Shown: positions 1 through 5,515 of the stretch, piece after piece | How positions within the stretch are numbered: position 1 is the stretch's first letter | Layout of the letters: each line of letters begins with the position of its first letter | Source of the DNA: an uncultured bacterium | GTDB taxonomy: Bacteria; Bacteroidota; Bacteroidia; Bacteroidales; JACABE01 | NCBI GenBank assembly: GCA_903911455.1 | Contig: CAIWDQ010000206.1 | Location: 1-7,188, forward strand | Reading direction: 5' to 3' | DNA: 7,188 nucleotides | Position numbers and translations under genes: made by a program | Notes under the pieces: generated by a model | Told to the model about the DNA's origin: nothing | The model's input: only the letters and a program-made list of their open reading frames with translations | Database searches by the model: none

Positions 1-246
1 CTAGTTTTATGTCTCATTCTACAAAAAAAGTCATTCTGCTACTAGTTTTATGTCTCATTCTACAAAAAAAGTCATTCTGCTACTGGTTTTATGTCTCATT
101 CTACAGAAAAAGTCATTCTGCTACTAGTTTTATGTCTCATTCTACAAAAAAAGTCATTCCGCTACTAGTTTTATGTCTCATTCTACAGAAAAAGTCATTT
201 TGCTATTGGTTTTATGTCTCATTCTACAGAAAAAGTCATTTCCTTA
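1..246. repeat. Six-copy 41-bp tandem repeat (minisatellite)
   Basis: Six head-to-tail units of exactly 41 bp start at 1, 42, 83, 124, 165 and 206. Units 1 and 2 are identical. Units 3 to 5 differ at a few positions (ctag/ctgg at the start, acaaaaaaag/acagaaaaag in the middle, ctgcta/ccgcta/ttgcta at the end). Unit 6 is the most diverged and decays at its 3' end, as expected for the edge of an array. The window opens exactly on a unit, so the array probably extends upstream. Each unit holds two copies of TCATTCT 17 bp apart, which suggests the unit is itself an old duplication of a roughly 20-bp element. There are no unique spacers, so it is not a CRISPR array. The + strand is free of stops through the array, but this looks incidental. 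Confidence 0.95.
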
Positions 247-294
247 CTTGTATTACTATTTTTCTTTTTTCTCTTTGGTATGATAAATAATTAG

Positions 295-302
295 TAAGTT
301 TG
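295..302 (+). promoter_or_regulatory. Possible -7 element upstream of VOC gene
   Basis: TAAGTTTG fits the Bacteroidetes -7 consensus TAnnTTTG. A TTTG lies upstream at 274-277, but its 17-bp spacing is slightly shorter than the usual 19-21. If used, it would give a leader of about 140 nt before the ATG at 451. That leader would contain the 313-369 inverted repeat. Confidence 0.3.
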
Positions 303-312
303 CCTAAAAATA

Positions 313-369
313 TCGGTGGATAGTATTGACAATTATGACAGAGTCCATTTTATCCAAAATGTCCACCGA
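313..369. other. Inverted repeat in leader of VOC gene
   Basis: TCGGTGGA at 313-320 and TCCACCGA at 362-369 are perfect 8-bp inverted copies, 41 bp apart. Inside lies a smaller hairpin, ATTTT (347-351) with AAAAT (356-360). The element could fold in a 5' leader or serve as an operator for a dimeric regulator. No known riboswitch class was recognised. Confidence 0.5.
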
Positions 370-450
370 AAAATGAAAGTAACAACAATAAATAAACAAT
401 AAGTGGCTTATTATAATTAACGATATAACAACAATTAAAATAACAATATA

Positions 451-900
451 ATGGAAGAACAAAAAAACGAAACAAAAAACACAGTTTCAACTGACGACAC
501 AACACCAAAAGTAACAGGAATTGGCGGAATTTTATTTTATTCTGACGATACAGAGAAAACGAAAGAATGGTATACAAAGAATTTAGGGTTCGAAATAAAT
601 GATTGGGGTTCCTCTAGTTTTGACTACAGAACCCTTAACAAACCAGATGAGATAGTCTCTCTTCAATGGTGTCCTTTCAAAACAGGAGATGAATATTTTT
701 TACCATCCAAAAAGGATTACATGGTTAATTACACAGTTCAGAATATTGAAGGGCTTGTTATCAAACTTAAAGAAAACGGTGTAACTATTCTCGACGAAAT
801 AGTAACTTACGACTTTGGCAAATTTATACACATAATGGATGCAGAAGGCAATAAAATAGAACTTTGGGAGCCAATAAACAATGACAAAAAAGAGGAGTAA
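451..900 (+). CDS. VOC (glyoxalase/bleomycin-resistance-like) protein
   Basis: This 149-residue cytosolic protein has one vicinal-oxygen-chelate domain. The N-terminal 20 residues are polar and Thr/Asn-rich, probably a disordered lead. The first beta-alpha-beta-beta-beta half spans about residues 22-85, opening with GGILFYSDDTEKTKEWYTKNLGF. The second half spans about 90-141 and ends in the family-typical stretch GKFIHIMDAEGNKIELWEP. Glu137 in IELWEP sits where VOC enzymes usually place their last metal ligand. The usual His ligand on the first strand is not visible, so metal binding and catalysis are uncertain. The family includes glyoxalase I, dioxygenases, isomerases and antibiotic-binding proteins, and the substrate cannot be read from sequence. 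It appears to be a single-gene unit between a repeat-rich leader and a hairpin region. There is no Shine-Dalgarno sequence before the ATG. Confidence 0.85.
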   Translation: MEEQKNETKNTVSTDDTTPKVTGIGGILFYSDDTEKTKEWYTKNLGFEINDWGSSSFDYRTLNKPDEIVSLQWCPFKTGDEYFLPSKKDYMVNYTVQNIEGLVIKLKENGVTILDEIVTYDFGKFIHIMDAEGNKIELWEPINNDKKEE

Positions 901-928
901 ACACTAAATAAGTTATAGTATCTCATAT

Positions 929-974
929 CGACTCTGACAGATGAACTAATTTAATAGTTTAGCTGTCGGAGTCG
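929..974. other. Long imperfect hairpin after VOC gene
   Basis: CGACTCTGACAG (929-940) pairs with CTGTCGGAGTCG (963-974) over 12 positions, 11 of them Watson-Crick and one G-U. Inside the loop AACTA (944-948) pairs with TAGTT (955-959), giving a two-tier stem-loop. No run of T follows directly, so it is not a textbook terminator. It may end VOC transcription with help from the next hairpin, or it may be a structured dispersed element. Confidence 0.6.
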
Positions 975-986
975 AGATTACAGAGC

Positions 987-1003
987 GGTGTTTAAAGCAC
1001 ACC
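987..1003. other. Small GGTGT/ACACC hairpin between convergent genes
   Basis: GGTGT (987-991) and ACACC (999-1003) flank a 7-nt loop, followed on the + strand by a modestly T-rich stretch (ACTTTATTAT). It lies between the ends of the convergent VOC and pentapeptide-repeat genes, so it could help terminate either. The stem is short and the U-tract weak. Confidence 0.35.
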
Positions 1004-1041
1004 ACTTTATTATACGTAAGAAAAAAGAAAAATAAGCAATT

Positions 1042-1614
1042 CTATTCAATTACAATCTGATATTTCTCAAGCAATCCAATAATACCTGAATTAGAGAACT
1101 TAGCTTTCTTTACACGGTTTTGCTCTAGGTCAATAGAATAATTATAAGCAGTGCGGAAATCAACTTTTTCTAAAATAGTTTGATTAAAGATGCTTCGGGA
1201 AAGATCACAATTAAGAAATTCGGAAGAAGTAAGATTGGCCATAGAGAACTCAACTTCCTTAATACTACAATCTTTAAAGGTAGTTTTTATCATCTTTTTC
1301 TCAAAGAAGTTAGCATAATCCAACGTACATTTCTCAAAATAAAAAGAAAGAAGAAAATCTTTACACCTTGTAAAATTAACACCTAACATCTTACAATTAA
1401 TAAAGCTTACTGTCTGCAAACCCGTATTTACTAACTTAGCCATACTCAAATCGCAGGCATCAAACTTACAATCAATAAAAGTGGTGTTTGACAGATCGGC
1501 TTTAGCAAAATTACAATTAATAAAGATACAGGTGTCAAACTCTTTGTTTGCAAGATTCTTTTCGGAGTAATCCTCTTTAGTAAAGGTCTTTTTTTCGTAG
1601 AATTTATCGGTCAT
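1042..1614 (-). CDS. Pentapeptide-repeat protein, distantly Qnr-like
   Basis: This 190-residue protein is built largely of A(D/N)LxX/xxFxx pentapeptide repeats from about residue 21 to 155, for example NLANKEF, ADLSNTTF, CDLSMAKL and ANLTSSEF. It is expected to fold as a right-handed quadrilateral beta-helix. The repeats are interrupted near residues 86-96. The C-terminus (about 157-190, ending GIIGLLEKYQIVIE) resembles the non-repeat tail of Qnr-type proteins, and the length is close to theirs (about 215). Nine cysteines are present, many at repeat positions. Qnr and MfpA members mimic DNA and bind gyrase, but that function is not established for this divergent relative, so no resistance call is made. 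A -7-like promoter lies 32 nt upstream of the ATG. The gene appears monocistronic. Confidence 0.88.
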   Translation of the reverse strand: MTDKFYEKKTFTKEDYSEKNLANKEFDTCIFINCNFAKADLSNTTFIDCKFDACDLSMAKLVNTGLQTVSFINCKMLGVNFTRCKDFLLSFYFEKCTLDYANFFEKKMIKTTFKDCSIKEVEFSMANLTSSEFLNCDLSRSIFNQTILEKVDFRTAYNYSIDLEQNRVKKAKFSNSGIIGLLEKYQIVIE

Positions 1615-1646
1615 TGTGTTTGGTGTATTTTAATAAAACAAGGCTG

Positions 1647-1654
1647 CAAAAGTA
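1647..1654 (-). promoter_or_regulatory. -7 promoter element of pentapeptide-repeat gene
   Basis: Read on the minus strand this is TACTTTTG, an exact match to the Bacteroidetes TAnnTTTG motif. It lies 32 nt before the start codon and just after the terminator of the upstream gene. No clear TTG-type -33 element is seen at the expected distance. Confidence 0.5.
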
Positions 1655-1691
1655 CTCTAATTTATCTTAATATGATCCTTATGTAAATAAA

Positions 1692-1719
1692 AAAAGAGAA
1701 GCCAGAAGACTTCTCTTTT
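1692..1719 (-). terminator. Intrinsic terminator of outer-membrane protein gene
   Basis: A perfect 10-bp stem, AAAAGAGAAG (1692-1701) with CTTCTCTTTT (1710-1719), encloses an 8-nt loop. On the minus strand it is followed by a run of Ts ending near 1683. It begins about 25 nt past the stop codon of the 1744-2244 gene and insulates that gene from the pentapeptide-repeat gene. Confidence 0.9.
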
Positions 1720-1743
1720 CATATTTATTATTATTTAATAAAA

Positions 1744-2244
1744 TTACAATCTATACGAAACGCCAATCTGAGCACTACTTGATCCAATAACTACACCAAA
1801 CTCAAGATTAATACCCCAATTATTATTGAAGTAATATCTGCCCCCGTATTGCATACCAAAACCTAATCCTGAAGTATGATTACCAGGATAACCTGAAGGA
1901 TTATTCCAAATATTATAACCAAACTCTATACCTGCATAAACATCCCATTCTTTGGAAATATCAAGCAATCTATTAAAATGATATGTGCCATTTAATGAGA
2001 CTCCAATCATTGTTGAACTATAAGATTTAGCATCCCAGTTTTCTTTAAATGAACGAAAAGAAAGCTGTCCCCCAACTGTAACATCATTGTCAATACCATA
2101 ATCTATACCAACATAAACAGGAATGCCCCAATCAGAAAAACCAAAACCTCCATTTATTTGGATTTGACCTTCGTCGACAGGACATTGAGCAAAAATTACA
2201 CTTGTTACCATCATTAATACGATTGTTAGAAATTGTTTTTTCAT
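1744..2244 (-). CDS. Small outer-membrane beta-barrel protein
   Basis: This 166-residue exported protein has a signal peptide at residues 1-19 or 20: a Lys-Lys start, a hydrophobic core, and the Bacteroidetes-style end VIFAQ. Cys21 follows, but the preceding residues do not form a good lipobox, so an ordinary signal peptidase I site is more likely. The mature part is rich in Gly, Tyr and Asn, with alternating polar/hydrophobic stretches typical of amphipathic strands (VYVGIDYGI, TVGGQLSFRSF, MIGVSLNGTYHF, VYAGIEFGYNI, LGFGMQYGGRYYF, GINLEFGVVIG). The last strand, AQIGVSYRL, looks like the final barrel strand. About eight strands fit the length. The specific role is unknown. It is divergently oriented from aspA, with 198 bp between start codons. 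Confidence 0.8.
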   Translation of the reverse strand: MKKQFLTIVLMMVTSVIFAQCPVDEGQIQINGGFGFSDWGIPVYVGIDYGIDNDVTVGGQLSFRSFKENWDAKSYSSTMIGVSLNGTYHFNRLLDISKEWDVYAGIEFGYNIWNNPSGYPGNHTSGLGFGMQYGGRYYFNNNWGINLEFGVVIGSSSAQIGVSYRL

Positions 2245-2354
2245 AGCTTGAATATTTAAAAATTATTTTATGAATTAATCCTTAATTGAATTGTAAAAAT
2301 CTATCATTAAACATAGGCTAATATAGATTGTTCACATAAAAAAAGAACGATTTA

Positions 2355-2384
2355 TTGGATATATTATTACTTTTAGAGATTTTG
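2355..2384 (+). promoter_or_regulatory. Possible promoter of the aspA-hydF-hydE operon
   Basis: TTG (2355-2357) is followed after 19 bp by AGATTTTG (2377-2384), which matches the TTTG half of TAnnTTTG but has AG for TA. A second near-match, TACTTTTA, starts at 2368 but lacks a properly spaced -33. Either would place the transcript start before the preferred ATG at 2443. No regulator operator was recognised. Confidence 0.3.
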
Positions 2385-2442
2385 TTTGTTAATCATGCAA
2401 CAAAAGTTTAATTTTGTACACTTATATTTATATACAAATCAA

Positions 2443-3885
2443 ATGCGTACTGAAAAGGATTTTATTGGTGAGCTACAGATACCTAAAGATGCTTTGTATG
2501 GCATCCATTCTGTGAGAGCAAAGGAGAATTTTCCTGATAATTGGCCTTTTGATTTAGATTGGTATAAGGCTACTGCTCAGGTAAAACATGCTTGTTATGT
2601 TACCTATAAGAGTTTTATCAAAGCTTTGCTTGAGAAATATGATCCTAAAGATTTGCCTGTTACCATTATTCCTGATACTATTATTGACAAACTTATTGAT
2701 ACTGCCATAGAATGCTCGGAAGGGAAGTACTTTGATAACTTTATTGTTCCGGCAATACAAGGTGGTGCTGGTACAAGTATTAATATGAATATAAATGAAA
2801 TTATCACCAATGTAACCCTAACTAAGCTTGGGTATAATAAAGGTGATTATTTTATTATTGATCCTATTGAACAGGCTAATATCTATCAATCTACCAATGA
2901 TGTTGTTCCAACTTCACTAAAGGTTGCTGTTATGCATTTGCTTAATAAACTTGAAGAAGGAATAAATTCATTACGTGCTAAGGTTGAGCTTATAGAGACT
3001 TCTACACGCAATAGTTTAAGGATAGCTTACACTCAGATGCAGGAAGCTGTGCCTTCTTCGTATGGAAAGCTTTTTAGTACTTATAGTGAGGCACTTTCAA
3101 GAGATTGGTGGAGGGTTTCTAAATGTTTTGAAAGGATTAAAGTTGTTAATCTTGGAGGAAGTGCTGTTGGAACAGGTATAGCTGTCCCTCGTTTTTTTAT
3201 CATGGAAGTAGTATCAAACCTTCAGAAGATTACAAACCTTCCTGTTACCCGTAGTGAGAACCTTCCTGATGCTACTAACAACCTTGATTCTCTTGTGGAA
3301 GTGCATGCTATTATGAAAGCACATGCTGTTAATCTTGAAAAGATGTGTTCGGATATACGTTTGTTAGCTTCTGATATTTCAATCTGTAAGGAGATAAGTA
3401 TTCCTAATAAACAGGTTGGCAGTTCTATAATGCCCGGTAAAGTTAATCCTGTTATTATTGAGTTCGTGATAAGTGCTGCACAAAAGATATATGCTAACGA
3501 TATGCTTATTAGCTCTCTTTCGGCCAGAGGTTGCCTTGATCTTAATGCATATCTGCCTATCATTGGTAATGCGATGCTTGAGAGTATTAAACTCCTTATT
3601 GCTTGTGATAAAACTATAACTGAGAACATATTTGATGGCATTAAGATAGATCATCTTGCTGCTGAGGAAAGACTATATAAGAGTCCTGCTATTACTACTG
3701 CTTTATCTCCTTATATTGGTTATAATAAGGCTTCTGAAATATCTAAATTTATGAAGAAAAATGGCATTACTGTGTTCGAAGCTAATGATATTCTGAAGCT
3801 ATTAGATCATGACAAATTAAAAGAGATACTAAAACCTGAGAACCTTCTAAAGACTGGTTATTCAATTAATGATATTTATGAGTAA
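2443..3885 (+). CDS. aspA: Aspartate ammonia-lyase, hydrogenase-maturation-linked type
   Basis: Aspartase cleaves L-aspartate to fumarate and ammonia in the cytosol, usually as a homotetramer. The product is 480 residues (E. coli AspA is 478). The start at 2443 (MRTEKDFIGELQIPKDALYG) was chosen because it aligns with the family N-terminus; upstream ATG 2395 or TTG 2386 would only add an atypical tail. Superfamily motifs are all present: GGAGTSINMNINE (about 107-119), QSTNDVVPT (149-157), TQMQEAVP (197-204), and the signature loop GSSIMPGKVNP (326-336) with the catalytic serine and substrate-binding Lys/Asn. Two residues before TQMQ, the family's usual Gly-Arg is Ala-Tyr. A class II fumarase is the main alternative, but the QGGAGTS and TQ(M/L)Q context favours aspartase. 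The gene overlaps hydF by 8 bp. AspA beside hyd maturases also occurs in other Bacteroidetes (from memory), which suggests ammonia supply to maturation. Confidence 0.9.
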   Translation: MRTEKDFIGELQIPKDALYGIHSVRAKENFPDNWPFDLDWYKATAQVKHACYVTYKSFIKALLEKYDPKDLPVTIIPDTIIDKLIDTAIECSEGKYFDNFIVPAIQGGAGTSINMNINEIITNVTLTKLGYNKGDYFIIDPIEQANIYQSTNDVVPTSLKVAVMHLLNKLEEGINSLRAKVELIETSTRNSLRIAYTQMQEAVPSSYGKLFSTYSEALSRDWWRVSKCFERIKVVNLGGSAVGTGIAVPRFFIMEVVSNLQKITNLPVTRSENLPDATNNLDSLVEVHAIMKAHAVNLEKMCSDIRLLASDISICKEISIPNKQVGSSIMPGKVNPVIIEFVISAAQKIYANDMLISSLSARGCLDLNAYLPIIGNAMLESIKLLIACDKTITENIFDGIKIDHLAAEERLYKSPAITTALSPYIGYNKASEISKFMKKNGITVFEANDILKLLDHDKLKEILKPENLLKTGYSINDIYE

Positions 3886-5107
3886 AGGTAAAGATGCTAA
3901 GCCACATATAGGGATATTCGGGAGAAGGAACAATGGCAAGAGTTCTCTTATTAATGCTTTGGCAGGACAAGAGATAGCTATCGTTTCTGATCATGCGGGG
4001 ACTACCACCGATCCTGTAAAGAAATCAATGGAGATTGCAGGTATTGGCCCCGTTATTCTTATTGATACTGCCGGCATTGATGATATTGGAGATCTGGGGA
4101 AGAAACGTATTCATAAAACTAAAGAGGCTTTAAAGACTGTTGACCTTGCCATTTTAGTAATTACCTCAAATAGTTTTGGCGACTTTGAAACTGATCTTAT
4201 CAATGACTTTAATGAGTATGCTATCCCTTATTTTATTTTACATAACAAGTCTGACTTAGAGGTAATCTCTGATGCTCTGAATAAATATATCTATAACAAC
4301 TTTAAGGCAACCGTTATCAACTTTAGTTCTATAAATAAGGACAATACCGAAGAGATTATTAAAGAAATAAAGAAGCTGATGCCCGAAACTGCATACCGTT
4401 CTCAATCTTTAATTGGTGATCTTATTAGTTATGGTGATACTGTTTTGTTGATTACTCCTATTGATATTGAAGCTCCCGAAGGTAGATTGATTCTCCCTCA
4501 GGTTCAGGTTATACGCGATGTACTGGACAATGATGGCATTGCTGTTGTTTGTAAAGAAAGGGAGGTTGATACTTATATTCGTAAGATGAATCCTAAGCCA
4601 AAGCTGGTTGTCACCGATAGTCAGGTGTTTCTTAAAGCTGATGCTTCGGTTCCTAAAGATATACCTCTCACTAGCTTTAGCATTATTCTGGCTCGTCAAA
4701 AAGGCGACTTCAATAACTATCTTAAAGGGACTCCTCATTTATCTAAACTAAAAGATGGGGATAGAATTCTTATCCTTGAATCGTGTACGCACCATGTTTC
4801 GTGTGATGATATCGGCAGGATGAAAATACCAAGATGGCTTACCAATTACTCGGGGAGGATGCTTGAATATGAAGTTGTAACCGGGCTTAACACTCTTCCA
4901 AGGAATATAAAAGAATATGCAATGGTGATTCAATGCGGCGGCTGTGTGTTAACCCGCAAGCAAGTTATCAATCGTTTGAAGCCTGCTGTTGATGCCGGAA
5001 TTCCCGTTACTAATTATGGTATGGCTATTGCTTTTGTGCATGGGATATACGACAGGGCTGTGGCTCCTTTTCTACAATTAGAAAATAATAAAACTGACTA
5101 TCTTTAA
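3878..5107 (+). CDS. hydF: [FeFe]-hydrogenase maturation GTPase HydF
   Basis: HydF is the scaffold on which the di-iron subcluster of the H-cluster is assembled before transfer to apo-hydrogenase. The 409-residue length matches the family (about 400). The N-terminal GTPase domain shows G1 GRRNNGKS (15-22), the G2 Thr in GTTTDP (41-46), G3 DTAG (63-66) and G4 NKSD (123-126). A dimerisation domain follows. The C-terminal iron-sulfur domain carries CTH (303-305) and CGGC (353-356). The described family motif is CxH-x46-53-HCxxC; spacing here fits (46), but the residue before CxxC is Gln352 instead of His. The ATG at 3878 (MSKGKDAKPHIGIFG) is preferred over the in-frame ATG at 3869, because it gives a normal distance to the P-loop and a translationally coupled ATGAGTAA overlap with aspA. 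Confidence 0.97.
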   Translation: MSKGKDAKPHIGIFGRRNNGKSSLINALAGQEIAIVSDHAGTTTDPVKKSMEIAGIGPVILIDTAGIDDIGDLGKKRIHKTKEALKTVDLAILVITSNSFGDFETDLINDFNEYAIPYFILHNKSDLEVISDALNKYIYNNFKATVINFSSINKDNTEEIIKEIKKLMPETAYRSQSLIGDLISYGDTVLLITPIDIEAPEGRLILPQVQVIRDVLDNDGIAVVCKEREVDTYIRKMNPKPKLVVTDSQVFLKADASVPKDIPLTSFSIILARQKGDFNNYLKGTPHLSKLKDGDRILILESCTHHVSCDDIGRMKIPRWLTNYSGRMLEYEVVTGLNTLPRNIKEYAMVIQCGGCVLTRKQVINRLKPAVDAGIPVTNYGMAIAFVHGIYDRAVAPFLQLENNKTDYL

Positions 5108-5119
5108 TACAATTATACT

Positions 5120-5404
5120 ATGGAAAACAAAGATGAATCCTTTAAAGATGCTAAACTTAAATTCCCTGTTGACTTAAATTTTAAAGTTGTAGTGAATGAT
5201 ACTTTCCCAAATGAGGTTAATATTGTTCATATTGCTAATGTAATTGAAGATACAGGGCTTGATTACGGACAAATAACTTCTAAAGAGAGTAAAAATAAGA
5301 ATTATACCAGCTATACCTTTCATCTTACTGTTGATACTGAGGCTCAGTTTAAGGATTTATATGAAAGGATAAAAGGGATACCGGGTTTTGTGATGGCTTT
5401 TTAG
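5120..5404 (+). CDS. DUF493 (YbeD-like) small protein in hyd operon
   Basis: This 94-residue cytosolic protein has the DUF493/YbeD layout: LKFPVDLNFKVVV near the start, a helix NEVNIVHIANVIED, a basic turn with SKESKNKNYTSYTFHLTVDTEAQFKDLYERI, and the C-terminal hydrophobic strand GFVMAF. E. coli YbeD (87 residues) has the same order, with FP, YKV, SKGNYHS and the E-x-LY-E-L segments. The fold is ferredoxin-like, resembling small-molecule-binding regulatory domains, and the biochemical role is unknown. It begins 12 bp after the hydF stop, so co-transcription is very likely. In E. coli, ybeD sits between dacA and lipB (lipoyl transferase). Its placement between two H-cluster maturases may therefore be informative. 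There is no Shine-Dalgarno sequence. Confidence 0.85.
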   Translation: MENKDESFKDAKLKFPVDLNFKVVVNDTFPNEVNIVHIANVIEDTGLDYGQITSKESKNKNYTSYTFHLTVDTEAQFKDLYERIKGIPGFVMAF

Positions 5405-5414
5405 GGTAATTAAA

Positions 5415-5435
5415 AATTAAGAATTAAGAATTAAG
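5415..5435. repeat. AATTAAG heptad repeat, three copies
   Basis: Three perfect copies of AATTAAG run head to tail, followed by a partial fourth (AATAA). The tract is intergenic between the DUF493 gene and hydE. A related AATTACG tract lies at the window's right end, and both are preceded by an A-rich run. Confidence 0.9.
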
Positions 5436-5468
5436 AATAAAACACAAATAAAAAATTCCTCTGCCTTA

Positions 5469-5507
5469 ACTCCCCTCTCCTTTTAGGAGAGGGGCTGGGG
5501 GTGAGGT
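5469..5507. repeat. REP-like GC-rich palindromic element before hydE
   Basis: CCCCTCTCCT (5472-5481) and AGGAGAGGGG (5485-5494) form a perfect 10-bp stem with a 3-nt TTT loop, followed by CTGGGGGTGAGGT. The G/C-rich stem stands out in this AT-rich region. From memory, near-identical sequences are scattered between genes in many Bacteroidetes genomes, like REP elements. The right end supplies GAGG at 5503-5506, nine bases before the hydE ATG. Confidence 0.75.
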
Positions 5508-5515
5508 CAAACAAC

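Noticed and set aside
1..246. CRISPR array or replication iterons
   Set aside because: The units are contiguous, with no unique spacers and no cas genes. No replication initiator or origin-type gene is nearby, so an iteron role is unsupported.
9..290. 93-residue open reading frame over the tandem repeat
   Set aside because: Its sequence is explained by a stop-free 41-bp repeat read in three frames in turn. The peptide has no recognisable domain and no convincing translation signal, so it is listed as a repeat only.
326..331. TTGACA as a sigma70-type -35 box
   Set aside because: No matching -10 at proper spacing was seen, and the Bacteroidetes primary sigma factor uses a different promoter consensus.
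900..1003. Integron attC site after the VOC gene
   Set aside because: The structure is hairpin-like and follows an accessory-type gene, but no paired RYYYAAC/GTTRRRY core sites or integrase are visible, and the next gene lies in the opposite orientation.
2182..2187. Lipoprotein signal (Cys21) in the beta-barrel protein
   Set aside because: The residues before Cys21 (F-A-Q) do not make a normal lipobox, and the barrel-like mature sequence with a terminal strand fits an outer-membrane protein better.
2386..2442. Upstream TTG (2386) or ATG (2395) as the aspA start
   Set aside because: They add 19 or 16 residues with no counterpart at the aspartase N-terminus, and a possible promoter -7 overlaps this stretch. 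ATG 2443 fits the family.
3222..3654. Minus-strand open frames inside aspA, and similar frames inside hydF
   Set aside because: They are antisense shadows of strongly conserved coding regions, with no recognisable motifs of their own.
5501..5515. GTG at 5501 as the hydE start
   Set aside because: It lies within the palindromic repeat element, and the five added residues have no family support. ATG 5516 is better placed.
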